Of a stretch of DNA of 64,000 nucleotides, positions 8,553 to 17,240 are shown piece after piece. Below the pieces are notes generated by a model. The model worked only from the letters and a program-made list of their open reading frames with translations, was not told the DNA's origin and did no database searches. The position numbers were made by a program, and so were the translations under genes. Each line of letters opens with the position of its first letter. The stretch's first letter is position 1. The stretch spans positions 1-64,000 of the forward strand of contig DASTAE010000013.1 of the NCBI GenBank assembly GCA_035712985.1. Direction: 5' to 3'. The stretch is from Actinospica sp035712985 (lineage in GTDB: Bacteria; Actinomycetota; Actinomycetes; Streptomycetales; Catenulisporaceae).

Positions 8553-9446
8553 TCAGCTCTCGCCGAGGCTGAGCGCCGCCGCGTTCCCGGCCACCGCGGG
8601 CTCGGCGACCCCGAGCACCGCGGCGCCGTTCAGACCGGTCGGCTTCGCCGGGGGCTTGCCGACCGTGTGCGCGCGCACGCCGGCCGCCGGGATGTGCCGG
8701 GTCGGGGCGACGGGCCTGACCGGCAGCGCCGGACGGCGGTTCGGCACGACCTGAGCGGGCTTGGCCGAGAAGCGCACGCCGGCCAGGATGCGCAGGCAGT
8801 GCACGCCGTCCTGCCAGGAGATCTTCTTGCCCTCGGCGCGCGAACGGCTGTGGTAGCTGACCGGCACCTCGAAGGGCCGCACGCCGAGCCGAAGCAGCCG
8901 CGCCGTCAGCTCCGTGTCCATGCCGAAGCCGTTCGCGTCCAGCCGCATCGAGCGGACCAGCGGCAGCGGGATCAGCTTGAGGCAGGTGTGCAGGTCGCTG
9001 ATGCTCGCGTCGAAGAGCATGTTCGCCGCGAGGGTCAGCGCCTTGTTGCCGAGCGCGTAACGGAAGGACTGGTACACGGTGTTCTGGCCGAACAGCCGGG
9101 TGCCGTAGACGACCTCGCAGCGGCCGCGCAGCACCGGCTCGATCAGCGCCGGGATGTCCTCGGAGTCGTACTCCATGTCGGCGTCGAAGGGCAGCATATG
9201 GGTGCCGGTCGCGGCCTCGATCGCCGTGGCCAGGGCCGCCGACTTGCCCCGGTTGACCTGGTGCGTCAGCACGGTCACCCGCGGATCGGCGATCTCCGCG
9301 AGCAGCTCGGCGGTGCGGTCCTTGCTGCCGTCGTTCACGATGATCAGTTCGATCGGGCACGGGTACTCGGTGGCCAGGACCGACGCGGCCACGTGGGCGA
9401 CCGTCCGCTCCTCGTTGTAGGCGGCCATCAGAATGGACAGTTTCAT
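8553..9446 (-). CDS. GT2-family glycosyltransferase, polyprenyl-phosphate sugar synthase-like
   Basis: 297 residues with an intact GT-A domain. MKLSILMAAYNEERTVAHVA is the nucleotide-binding start, VNDGSKDRT follows, and PFDADMEYD carries the metal-binding acidic cluster. The absence of C-terminal helices and the SYHSRSRAEGKKISW-like ending resemble DPM1/GtrB-type enzymes that load a sugar onto polyprenyl phosphate. This would supply donors for the GT-C-like membrane protein downstream. A Pro/Ala-rich tail of about 65 residues follows the catalytic domain. A GGGAGA ribosome site sits 8 nt before the ATG. Confidence 0.82.
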   Translation of the reverse strand: MKLSILMAAYNEERTVAHVAASVLATEYPCPIELIIVNDGSKDRTAELLAEIADPRVTVLTHQVNRGKSAALATAIEAATGTHMLPFDADMEYDSEDIPALIEPVLRGRCEVVYGTRLFGQNTVYQSFRYALGNKALTLAANMLFDASISDLHTCLKLIPLPLVRSMRLDANGFGMDTELTARLLRLGVRPFEVPVSYHSRSRAEGKKISWQDGVHCLRILAGVRFSAKPAQVVPNRRPALPVRPVAPTRHIPAAGVRAHTVGKPPAKPTGLNGAAVLGVAEPAVAGNAAALSLGES

Positions 9447-9530
9447 GTTCGCGCTCTCCCTTCGCGCGGGCGGAACACGCCGGGCCGTTCTCGCGGCCCG
9501 GCGCGGTGGTGCCGTGGTGCTTCCGTGCTG

Positions 9531-12500
9531 TCAGTTCTCGAACTTGCTCGCCGTGATGGACACGCCGGTCACGGTGTGCGCGTCGGTGAGGGTGCCGGTC
9601 GAGCCGGTGAAGCCGACCAGCACTCCCCCGGTGCTCGGCAGGCCGTCGCCGGCCTGCAGGATGAGGTTCCCGTCGAGGTCGACGGTGAGGATCGATCCGG
9701 AGATGCCGATCTGCACCTGGTGCGTGCCGGCCCGCAGGTCCGGAATGCCCTTGGCGGTCTGCACCTCGGTGAGCGCGGTCTGCGTCTTCGAGGTGACCGT
9801 CTCGATGAGGGCCTCCTGCTTGGGATAGGTGTTGAAGACCACGTAGGTCCCGACCATCCCGAGCGCGCCCATGCCGCCGCCCTTGTAGCCGAGCGAGGTG
9901 CCCGACTCGTCGGCCGGATTCAGCAGGGCGAAGGTCATGCCGTCGGCCCCGGTGCCGCCGCCGATCTGCATCGTGAAGTCGGCGGACAGCCCGTCCGGCG
10001 CGACCGCCGTCGGGTAGATCACCGACCCCACCTGGTTCGCGGCGGCGGGGTTGAGCGTGACGGCCGAGCCGGTCATCGTGGCGTTGCCGTTGAAGGACCA
10101 GCCGCCGCCGGGCACGGGCAGCGCGCCGCCGCCCGCGGTGATGGAGACGTTGCTGACGGAGTGCGCGTCGTTGAATCCGCCGGTGGCCGCGGTGAACGCG
10201 GGCAGCGAGTTCTTCGGCACGGTGGTCACGGCCGAGAGCGCCTGGGCGCCGTCGATCGAGACCGCGACCGTGCACGAATCGGTCGAGGTGCCGACCGTGC
10301 AGTTCGCGAAGGAGACACCGACCTTGTGCGCGCCGGTGCGCAGGTTCGGGATGTTCGTCGAGGTGGCGACCCAGCTGAGGGTCCACGCGGAGCTCAGTTG
10401 CGTGATGCCGACGAAGTTCGCCGACGGCTCGCCGGCGCTCTTGTAGGTGACGAGCGCGACGCCGAGGCCGTCGACTCCGGCGAGTCCGAGGCTGCCGCCG
10501 TGCGCGCCGAGCGAGGTGGCCGAGGCCTTGCTCCCGTCCAGGACGCTGAAGGTCTCGCCGTCGGCTCCGGTGCCGCCGCCGAGGCTCGCGGTGAAGCTCG
10601 CGGTCAGGCCGGAGGTGGCGACCGGAGTGCCGTAGACCGCCGAGCCGGACTCGCTGTTCGTGGCGGTGGTCAGCACGACCGAACTGCCGGACATGGCCGC
10701 GGAGCCGTTGAGCGTCCAGCCGCCGCCCGCGGTCGGAACCGCGACGCCGCTGGTGGGCTGCACTCCGGTGGCCGTCATCGTGACCGGCTGCGGTCCGGCG
10801 CCGGTGTCGGCGGTGATCTGGTAGATCCCGCTGACGGCTCCGGTCGCCACCGGCGTGAAGCCGACGGTGACGGTCTCGCTGTCACCCGGCGCGATCTCCT
10901 GGCCCTCCGCGATCGGGCTGGCGACGGAGAACGGCGCGGCCGGCGGCGCGGCCTTGTCGATGGTCAGCGCGAGGTTGCCGCTGTTGGTGATGGTGAAGCT
11001 CTGATAGGCGGTCTTGCCGAGCGACACGTTCCCGAAGCTCAGGGTGGTCGGACTGACCGTCAGCTGCTTGACGCCGGTGATGCCGGTGCCGGTGAGCGCG
11101 TCGGTGGCGGTGTGCGCGTCGTTCGCCGCGTCGTGGCTCGTGATCGTCAGCGACTGGCTGTAGGCCTGCGCGGCCGCCGGCGTGAAGGTCACCGAGACCG
11201 GGACCGAGGCGCCCGCCGCGATGACGAGCCCCGCCGCGGGCAGTCCGGTCGCGGAGAACACGCCGGTCGGCGCGGTGACGCTGTCGACGGTCTCCGCGGT
11301 GGTGCCCGTGTTGGTCACGCTCAGGGTCTCGGCGAGCGAGGATCCCGAGCCGACCGGGACCTGCCCGAAGGCCAGCGGGCTCGGCGTGATTCCGAGGCCC
11401 GGCCTCGTCCCCGTCCCGTTGAGCCCGACGTCGATCGTGCCCTGAGACGTGGTGAGCGCGAGGGTGCCGCTCTCCGCGCCGGGGTTCGAGGGCTTGAAGG
11501 TGATCGGGACGGACAGGGTGTCGCCCTTGGCCAGCGTCGCCGGGAGCGCGGGAGTCGGGGTGCCCGAGGCGAAGTCCCCGGTCCCGGCGCTCACGGCCGT
11601 GACGGTGACCGCGGCGGTCGCGGTGAGCGTGGCGGTCTGCGTCGCGGAGGAGCCGACGCCGACGTCGTCGAACTGGACCGGCGTCGTGGTCAGCGCCGCG
11701 GTGGTCGGCTGGCCGAAGCCGTAGATCACGCCGTCGCGGGTGCCGACGTACACGCGGCCGCTGTCGGTGGCGGGCACCGAGAACTTGCTCGCGTTGCCGA
11801 TCGGGAAGGACCGGACGAGCGTCATCACGCCGTTGTCGGGCACCGCGTTGTAGACGGTCAGCTGGCCGCCGGCCCCGGTCGGGCCGGTCACCGAGACCTC
11901 CCAGACCAGCGCGGAGCCGGAGGTCGTGCCGTCCGAGGTGACCGCCGGCGAGCCAGAGCTGTAGCCGAAGGTCGCCGCGCTGGTGCCCGCGATGCTCAGG
12001 GCCGGAGCGCCGGATCCGTTCACGCCGTATTTCAGTGCCGTGAGATTGCCCTGGTTGCCGACGACGTAGACGAAGCCGCCGTCGCCGCCCCACACGGCCG
12101 GGTGCCCCCAGACGCCGTCGAGCGGGCCGATCGTCTGCAGCACGCCGTCGGTGCCGCCGCTACCCTGCGCGCGGCCGCCGAGGTGGTCGCGGTTCAGCAG
12201 GAAGACGCGGCCGTCCTTGCCGACCTCGACCATCAGGTGCGGGACCGCGGTCGTGCCGAACTCGGCGTCGGGCAGGGCGACGGGGCCGCCGGAGCCGAGG
12301 TCGAGGTCGTTGGTGTTCAGCGAGGTCGCGTTGGCCGGGCTGAAGAAGTCCTGCGGCGCGATCGTGCCGCCGGAGTCGACGCCGAGCCGGATCACCGACT
12401 GCGCGAGCTGGTTCGGCGGCGAGGAGCCGGGGCCGTCGGTCGGGGCGACGCCGTTGCCCGAGGCCACGAACATGCGGCCGGAGCCGTCGGAGACGATGCC

Positions 12501-13271
12501 GCCGCCGCTCTGCCAGAAGCCGCCCTCGGTGCTGGTCGCGCCGACCTCGTCGGCCCACATGTGCATCGTCTGGGTCGAGGTGCTGACGCCGACCACGTAG
12601 CCGACGTAGGGCTGGTAGTCGCAGTGCGAGCCGAAGGCCGCGTACACGGAGCCGTTCATCAGCAGCAGGCCGGGGCGCTGCATCGCGGTCATGGAGTTGA
12701 AGGCGCGGCTCGCGTCGTTGTCCGGGTAGCCCTGGATCGTCACCGGCCAGCCGGTGCGCTGCGCTCCGGTGGCCGGGTCGACCGCGAACATCTTCCAGTG
12801 CGGGCTCGAGGCGCTCGCCCCGTCGTTGATCATGCCGACGAGGTAGACGTAGCCGGTGGCCGGGTCGTAGACCGGGGTGGAGGTGACGCCGACGTTCGGG
12901 GTCAGGTCGCCGCAGCCGACCGTGGACGCGGGCCACGAGGGGCCGAGGTCGTCGGTCCACTCGATCGCGCCGGTGGCCTTGTCGACTCCGTACACGTAGT
13001 CGTTGTCGGTGGCCACGATCAGCGTGCCGCCCACCACCAGCGGCTGCGCGTAGATCTGGCCGTTGAGCTGGGTGGCGAACAGCTGCCCGAAGTCGCTTCC
13101 GCCGACGCTGCCCGAGCTCAGCGTCGATTCGGCCTGGTCCCAGCCGGTGCGCAGGTCGTCCTGACTGACCGTCACCTCGTCGGCGTGTGCGTGCGCCGCG
13201 ACGAAAGCGGGCGCGAATCCCGCGATCAGCAGCAGTACGAGCACGCCCGCGAGCAGGCGTATTCGAGTCAT
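9531..13271 (-). CDS. Secreted PQQ-type propeller + three ASH domains + two lectin-like domains
   Basis: 1246 residues from ATG 13271, with a GGAGGG ribosome site 8 nt upstream. Residues 1-31 are a Sec signal peptide with likely cleavage after AHAHA. Residues ~35-500 form a PQQ-like beta-propeller with blades such as YVYGVDKATGAIEW and VFLLNRDHLGG. Residues ~524-838 hold three tandem ASH/choice-of-anchor-D Ig-like domains (VQFDDVGVGSSATQT, LAFGQVPVGSGSS, LSFGNVSLGKTAY). Residues ~843-1246 contain two tandem legume-lectin-like jelly rolls, each with a GGGW(T/S) opening and GGGTGADG(E/M)TF core. I infer a secreted, glycan-binding surface protein. It is the first gene of the polysaccharide operon (84 bp before the GT2 gene), so it may bind or organise the exported polymer. 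Confidence 0.85.
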   Translation of the reverse strand: MTRIRLLAGVLVLLLIAGFAPAFVAAHAHADEVTVSQDDLRTGWDQAESTLSSGSVGGSDFGQLFATQLNGQIYAQPLVVGGTLIVATDNDYVYGVDKATGAIEWTDDLGPSWPASTVGCGDLTPNVGVTSTPVYDPATGYVYLVGMINDGASASSPHWKMFAVDPATGAQRTGWPVTIQGYPDNDASRAFNSMTAMQRPGLLLMNGSVYAAFGSHCDYQPYVGYVVGVSTSTQTMHMWADEVGATSTEGGFWQSGGGIVSDGSGRMFVASGNGVAPTDGPGSSPPNQLAQSVIRLGVDSGGTIAPQDFFSPANATSLNTNDLDLGSGGPVALPDAEFGTTAVPHLMVEVGKDGRVFLLNRDHLGGRAQGSGGTDGVLQTIGPLDGVWGHPAVWGGDGGFVYVVGNQGNLTALKYGVNGSGAPALSIAGTSAATFGYSSGSPAVTSDGTTSGSALVWEVSVTGPTGAGGQLTVYNAVPDNGVMTLVRSFPIGNASKFSVPATDSGRVYVGTRDGVIYGFGQPTTAALTTTPVQFDDVGVGSSATQTATLTATAAVTVTAVSAGTGDFASGTPTPALPATLAKGDTLSVPITFKPSNPGAESGTLALTTSQGTIDVGLNGTGTRPGLGITPSPLAFGQVPVGSGSSLAETLSVTNTGTTAETVDSVTAPTGVFSATGLPAAGLVIAAGASVPVSVTFTPAAAQAYSQSLTITSHDAANDAHTATDALTGTGITGVKQLTVSPTTLSFGNVSLGKTAYQSFTITNSGNLALTIDKAAPPAAPFSVASPIAEGQEIAPGDSETVTVGFTPVATGAVSGIYQITADTGAGPQPVTMTATGVQPTSGVAVPTAGGGWTLNGSAAMSGSSVVLTTATNSESGSAVYGTPVATSGLTASFTASLGGGTGADGETFSVLDGSKASATSLGAHGGSLGLAGVDGLGVALVTYKSAGEPSANFVGITQLSSAWTLSWVATSTNIPNLRTGAHKVGVSFANCTVGTSTDSCTVAVSIDGAQALSAVTTVPKNSLPAFTAATGGFNDAHSVSNVSITAGGGALPVPGGGWSFNGNATMTGSAVTLNPAAANQVGSVIYPTAVAPDGLSADFTMQIGGGTGADGMTFALLNPADESGTSLGYKGGGMGALGMVGTYVVFNTYPKQEALIETVTSKTQTALTEVQTAKGIPDLRAGTHQVQIGISGSILTVDLDGNLILQAGDGLPSTGGVLVGFTGSTGTLTDAHTVTGVSITASKFEN

Positions 13272-13965
13272 GCCTGTGGCCCTCCATTGATTGCCCCAAG
13301 ATGGGTGTTCCTGGAGTGGAGCGCGACCGGGCTCCCTCGCCCGCCCACCGCCGTGCCCACTCCGGCCCCCGGACCAGGACTCGCGAATAGTCCAGTTCTT
13401 TACCCGAATTTTCCCGGGGGCGGCAGCGGCTTCACTATGGCAGAACTCATCTTTGACGCGCAAGACAGAGTTCTCGGCAAATATTGAAGGAACACAGTCG
13501 GCGGCCCGGAATTTACGTTGTGGACACACCCAAAGAGCGGCCTATCAACTTTGATCTATAAAAAAGAGTCAATGTTAATCGGCCGGTCACGGCGTCGCCT
13601 GATCCCGGCGGACCAATTTTCGCTCGCGGATTCGTCCCGCCGAGACAAGGACCGTCGGCGCAGCTGAGGCCCCGCACTTCGGGCGATGTCGGCGGCGGAG
13701 CGCCGTCGGGGGGCGCGCGGGGGCGCGCTCCCCGGGCAACGACCGCCGCCCGCGCCGGGGTCCGAGCGATACTCGGACGGCCCGGACGCGGGCGGTAAAT
13801 ATGCGAAAGACTCAGAATTCTGTTTTCTTGTCACCCGGAGTCAGGCCCGCGGCCACGGCCGGATCCGCACCGCTCGGCCAAGGGGGAGAAATCGCAATAC
13901 GCCACACCCTTGTCCTGGAATTCACATGCACTCCACCGAGAGCGCGCTTGACCACGGCTTTACTC
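13272..13965. other. 694-bp noncoding region, promoter side of the polysaccharide operon
   Basis: Lies between the 3' end of the SIS gene and the 5' end of the propeller-protein gene, both on the minus strand. The stretch 13385-13580 is clearly less GC-rich than the rest of the window and probably holds the promoter of the polysaccharide operon, but no convincing -35/-10 pair could be picked. A large hairpin at 13746-13795 could end transcription of the SIS/ROK-kinase operon. A 92-codon minus frame at 13556-13834 is Arg/Ser/Pro-rich without recognisable features and was not called. Confidence 0.6.
13746..13795 (-). terminator. Large imperfect hairpin, candidate terminator of the SIS/ROK-kinase operon
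   Basis: The arms pair as CCGCCCGCG/CGCGGGCGG (9 bp), a 1-nt bulge, CCGGG/CCCGG (5 bp), a 2-nt bulge, then GTCCGAG/CTCGGAC (7 bp) around a CGATA loop, giving 21 base pairs. It lies about 170 bp past the stop of the SIS gene, in its direction of transcription. No T tract follows on that strand, as is common for actinomycete terminators. A regulatory cruciform or small structured RNA cannot be excluded. Confidence 0.5.
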
Positions 13966-14988
13966 TCAGTGGGTGAGCGTCACCTTATTCAGACCCATCG
14001 GCTGATCCGGATCGACGCCCAACGCGGCGGCGGTGGCCAGCGCGAGCTGCTGTCCGCGCAGGGTCGCGAGAACGCATTCGGCCATGGTTCCCAGGCTCGG
14101 CCAGCCGGCGTCCGCGTCGGATCCGGTGCCGAACTCGGCGACGTGCGCGGCGCGGGCGCCGAGCTCCGCGCGCAGCGCGCGCGTGTCGTCGTCGGCGGGC
14201 CCGGAACCGGCCAGCAGCACCGCGGGGGCGTCGGGTCCGCACACGGCGATCGGGCCGTGCCGGAAGTCCGCGCTGGAGAATCCGTGCGCCATCACGCCGA
14301 GGGTCTCCTGCAGCTTGAGCGCGGTCTCCAGCGCGGCCGGATAGCAGGCGCCGCGGCCGACGACGGCCAGCCTGCGGTGCTCGGCGATCGTCTCGGCCAG
14401 CCGCTCGACCGGCGCGAAGTCTGCCAGGACCCGCGCCGCGGCCTCCGGGATCCGCGCGATGTCGGCGCCGCCCGCGCCGTCGCCGAGTCCGGCCGCGACG
14501 GCCAGGATCGCGAGCATCTGCGAGGTCACCGTCTTCGTCGCGGGCACCGCGAGCTCGGGTCCGGCGTCCAGGCTCACGTGCAGCGCCGCGGCGCGCGCGA
14601 GATCGGAATCGGGGTTGTTCGTCACGGCCACGACCGAGGCGCCGCAGTCGGCGTAGCGCCCGGCGATGTCCACGATCTCGGGCGTGCGCCCGGACTGGGA
14701 GAGCGCGACCAGCAGCCAGCCCCGGTAGAGCTCGGGCCGCTGCCGGTAGACGGTCACGATGCTCGGCGCGACCAGGCTGGTCGGCAGCCCGGTCTGCTGC
14801 TCGACGGCGTAGCGGCCGAGCAGCGCGGAGTTGTCCGAGGAGCCTCGCGCGAGGAACGCGACCCCCTGGATCGGACCCGCGTGCGCGGCGATCTCCCGTA
14901 CCTGGGCGGCAATCGTGTCGAAACGCCCGGCGAGGCGGCCGAGCACCTGCGGCTGCTCGGCCATCTCGGAGCTCATCTTGGTGTTCAT
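13966..14988 (-). CDS. SIS-domain sugar isomerase/deaminase (NagB-II / GlmS-C / AgaS type)
   Basis: 340 residues with two SIS domains. The first has ARGSSDNSALLGRYAVE and LLVALSQSGRTPEIVD, the phosphate-binding Ser-rich loops; the second has VVGRGACYPAALETALKLQE and the acidic FRHGPIAV motif. The C-terminus GLNKVTLTH matches the conserved tail of this group. Family members interconvert hexosamine-6-phosphate and fructose-6-phosphate, with or without ammonia release. No glutaminase domain is present, so deamination is more likely than GlmS-type synthesis. Its ATG overlaps the ROK-kinase stop (ATGA), so the two are coupled, which suggests phosphorylation then deamination of an amino sugar such as N-acetylglucosamine or glucosamine. 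Confidence 0.82.
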   Translation of the reverse strand: MNTKMSSEMAEQPQVLGRLAGRFDTIAAQVREIAAHAGPIQGVAFLARGSSDNSALLGRYAVEQQTGLPTSLVAPSIVTVYRQRPELYRGWLLVALSQSGRTPEIVDIAGRYADCGASVVAVTNNPDSDLARAAALHVSLDAGPELAVPATKTVTSQMLAILAVAAGLGDGAGGADIARIPEAAARVLADFAPVERLAETIAEHRRLAVVGRGACYPAALETALKLQETLGVMAHGFSSADFRHGPIAVCGPDAPAVLLAGSGPADDDTRALRAELGARAAHVAEFGTGSDADAGWPSLGTMAECVLATLRGQQLALATAAALGVDPDQPMGLNKVTLTH

Positions 14989-15935
14989 GCGCTGCTTCCT
15001 ACGATCGTGAGCTGGGACTCGGCGGACAATGCGAGCGCGACGGCGCCGTGCAGGGAGGCGTCGCGGGTGAAATGCGCGGCGGCGACCGGCGGCGGGAAGG
15101 GCAGCGTCTCCGTCAGCCGCCTGCCGACAGCGGTCAGGATCACGTCCCCCGAGGCCATCATCCCGCCGCCGATCACGACGAGCTCCGGGTCGATCAGGGT
15201 CGTGATGTTCGCGATCGACCGCGCGAGCACGTCGAGGGTCTCGTCCACGATCGCGCGCGCCGCCTCGTCGGTCGCGGCGCGGGCGAACAGCTCGGCGGCG
15301 CTCAGCCGCTCCCCCAGCAGGGCGCTGGCACGCTCGCCGAGCGCGCGGCCGCCCACCAGTTCCTCCAGCGGCGCCGCGCCGGGTCCGCGGCGCGGGCAGA
15401 CCCCCGGATCGATGTACGCGATCTCGCCGGCCGCCTTGTTCGCGCCTTCGAGCACCCGGCCGCCGACCGTGACGGCGGCCGAGATCCCCGTGCCGAGACT
15501 GAGGTAGACGCCGGGGTCGGTGCCGCGCAGCGCGCCGAACCTCAGTTCGGCCATGGCGCCGGCGCGCACGTCGTTGCCGACGGCCGGGGCGTGCTCGAGA
15601 CCGAGCAGGCGCTGCAGTTCGCGCGCCAGGGCGAGGTCCTCCCAGCCCGGAAGATTGGGCGTCAGCAGTATCCGCTCGCGCTGCACGATGCCCGGGGCCA
15701 CGGCGGCGTACCCGGTCACGGTCGCCCCGTACGCCGCGCGGGCCCGGTCCTCCAGCCGCCGCACGGCCTCGGCCGCGCGCTCCAGCGCCTGCCAGGGGCC
15801 GAGTTCGGCGCGCGTGTCCAGTCGCTCGCGGTCCAGCAGCGTGCCGTCCGGGCGCGCGAGTGCCGCCTCGATCTTCGTGCCGCCGAAGTCGATTCCGATG
15901 ACCGTCTGGGTTTCCCGCTCCATAGTTAGGATCAT
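14985..15935 (-). CDS. ROK-family sugar kinase lacking the zinc motif
   Basis: 316 residues (312 if the ATG at 15923 is used; neither has a good ribosome site, so leaderless translation is possible). VIGIDFGGTKIEAAL is the ATP phosphate loop and AVGNDVRAGA carries the catalytic Asp. The usual ROK zinc cluster C-x-C-G-x2-G-C-x-E is reduced to a stretch with one Cys (GVCPRRGPG), and the sugar/zinc His of the E-x-G-H motif is Tyr (AGEIAYI). This is therefore a divergent ROK kinase. Glucokinase- or GlcNAc-kinase-like activity is inferred from coupling with the SIS gene. It is divergent from the ROK regulator across a 62-bp gap. Confidence 0.8.
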   Translation of the reverse strand: MILTMERETQTVIGIDFGGTKIEAALARPDGTLLDRERLDTRAELGPWQALERAAEAVRRLEDRARAAYGATVTGYAAVAPGIVQRERILLTPNLPGWEDLALARELQRLLGLEHAPAVGNDVRAGAMAELRFGALRGTDPGVYLSLGTGISAAVTVGGRVLEGANKAAGEIAYIDPGVCPRRGPGAAPLEELVGGRALGERASALLGERLSAAELFARAATDEAARAIVDETLDVLARSIANITTLIDPELVVIGGGMMASGDVILTAVGRRLTETLPFPPPVAAAHFTRDASLHGAVALALSAESQLTIVGSSA

Positions 15936-15939
15936 TTAC

Positions 15940-15952
15940 TAAAGAGTCTTTA
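15940..15952. promoter_or_regulatory. Candidate ROK-repressor operator (TAAAG-AGT-CTTTA)
   Basis: A perfect 5+5 bp inverted repeat with a 3-nt spacer, AT-rich inside GC-rich DNA, placed in the 62-bp gap between the ROK kinase (minus) and ROK regulator (plus). ROK repressors typically bind AT-rich palindromes in such divergent promoters, so autoregulation plus control of the kinase/SIS pair is the simple reading. It is only 5 bp upstream of the first ATG of the kinase, so it would overlap that promoter. Confidence 0.5.
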
Positions 15953-15997
15953 CCGTCAAGCGGTGTCCAGCCCTAGACTGGGCGCCAGGGAGGTGCG

Positions 15998-17194
15998 ATG
16001 GTGCGCACGGCGGCCGCGGCGGCCCCCTCGCTGCTGCGGCGGATGAACCAGCGGCTGCTGCTGGACCGGCTGTTCGCGCACGGTCCGGCGATCCGGCCGC
16101 AGCTGGCCAGGGAGACCGGCCTCTCGCTGCCCACGGTCATCGCGGCGCTGCGCGACCTCGAGGAGGCCGGGCTGGTCAGAACGGCCGGGCGGCCCGAGCC
16201 CGGGCACGGCAGACCCGCGGCGGCCTACGCGGCGAACCCGGCGGCCGGGCGCGTGCTCGGCGTGGACGTCGGCCGGGAGAAGCTGCGCGTGCTGGTCGCG
16301 GACCTCGCGGGCGAACCGCTCGGCCCGGCGATCGAGGCGCGCAACAGCGCCAGGACCGCGGACGCGCTCGTGGACCAGGTCGAGGCCGTCGTCGCCGAGG
16401 CCGTCGCGGCGGTCGGGATCGAGACCGACGCCGTGACGCACACCGTGATCGGCTCCCCCGGCGTGCTCGACCCGGGCCGCGGCCGGATCCGCTACGCGCC
16501 GAACCTGCCCGGCTGGCAGCGCCCCGGCCTCGCCGAGACCCTCGCCGAGCGGCTCGGCGTCGCGCTGACCATCGACAACGACGCCAATCTCGCCGCGCTC
16601 GGCGAGCACGCGTACGGCGCCGCGCGTGGCCTGCGCAACATCGTCTACCTGCAACTCGGCACGGGCGTCGGCCTCGGCCTGGTGCTCGACGGGCGGCTCT
16701 ACCGCGGCCGCGGAGCCGCCGGCGAGATCGGCTTCCTGCCGCTCGGCGACCGCGGCGCGATGCACGCGCAGCGCGGCATGCTGGAGGAGTCGGTCGCCGC
16801 CGACGCGATCGTCCGGCACGCCAGGGACGCCGGGATGGGCGGCCGGCTCACGGCCGAGAGCATCTTCGCCGCGGCGCGCGGGGGCGACGCGTCCGCGACC
16901 CGCGCCGTCGCCCTGGTCGGCGGCTATCTCGGCAGCCTCGTCGCCGGGATCCTGGCCTTCCTCGATCCCGAGCTCATCGTCGTCGGCGGCGGGGTCGGCC
17001 AGAACCTCGACCTGCTCGAACCGCACGTCACCGAGGCCCTGGCCGCCATCACGCCGCTGCGCCCGCGGCTCGCGGTGAGCGCGCTGGGGGCGGAGGCGGT
17101 GCTGCGCGGGGCCGTCGCGACCGCCGTCACCACCGCCCGCGAGACGGTCTTCGCGGCCTGCACCAATCGGAGTGAAATCGCGTCATCCTCGTGA
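15998..17194 (+). CDS. ROK-family transcriptional regulator (NagC/XylR type)
   Basis: 398 residues. An N-terminal winged helix-turn-helix (residues ~12-70: MNQRLLLDRLFAHGPAIRPQ, then ETGLSLPTVIAALRDLEEAG) precedes a ROK sugar-binding domain (LGVDVGREKLRVLVADLAG; IDNDANLAALGEHAYG; VVYLQLGTG-like strand). The zinc cluster is missing here as well (MHAQRGMLEESV), and the E-x-G-H His is Phe (AGEIGFLPLG). It probably represses the divergent kinase/SIS genes and is released by a sugar or sugar phosphate. AGGGAGG lies just before the ATG. Confidence 0.85.
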   Translation: MVRTAAAAAPSLLRRMNQRLLLDRLFAHGPAIRPQLARETGLSLPTVIAALRDLEEAGLVRTAGRPEPGHGRPAAAYAANPAAGRVLGVDVGREKLRVLVADLAGEPLGPAIEARNSARTADALVDQVEAVVAEAVAAVGIETDAVTHTVIGSPGVLDPGRGRIRYAPNLPGWQRPGLAETLAERLGVALTIDNDANLAALGEHAYGAARGLRNIVYLQLGTGVGLGLVLDGRLYRGRGAAGEIGFLPLGDRGAMHAQRGMLEESVAADAIVRHARDAGMGGRLTAESIFAAARGGDASATRAVALVGGYLGSLVAGILAFLDPELIVVGGGVGQNLDLLEPHVTEALAAITPLRPRLAVSALGAEAVLRGAVATAVTTARETVFAACTNRSEIASSS

Positions 17195-17240
17195 CTGCCG
17201 CCTCCGCGCGATTCTCATGAGCGTGTGATTTGCTCGGACC

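Noticed and set aside
8457..13487. A 1676-codon open frame on the plus strand opposite the propeller-protein gene and its neighbours
   Set aside because: Arg/Gly/Asp/Val-rich, without domains, and spanning several genes on the other strand; a by-product of high GC codon bias.
13385..13580. AT-richer segment as a horizontally acquired island
   Set aside because: Under 200 bp, noncoding and without mobile-element ends; a promoter region explains it better.
13556..13834. A 92-codon minus-strand frame in the noncoding region
   Set aside because: Composition is random-like, there is no ribosome site, and it contains the large hairpin.
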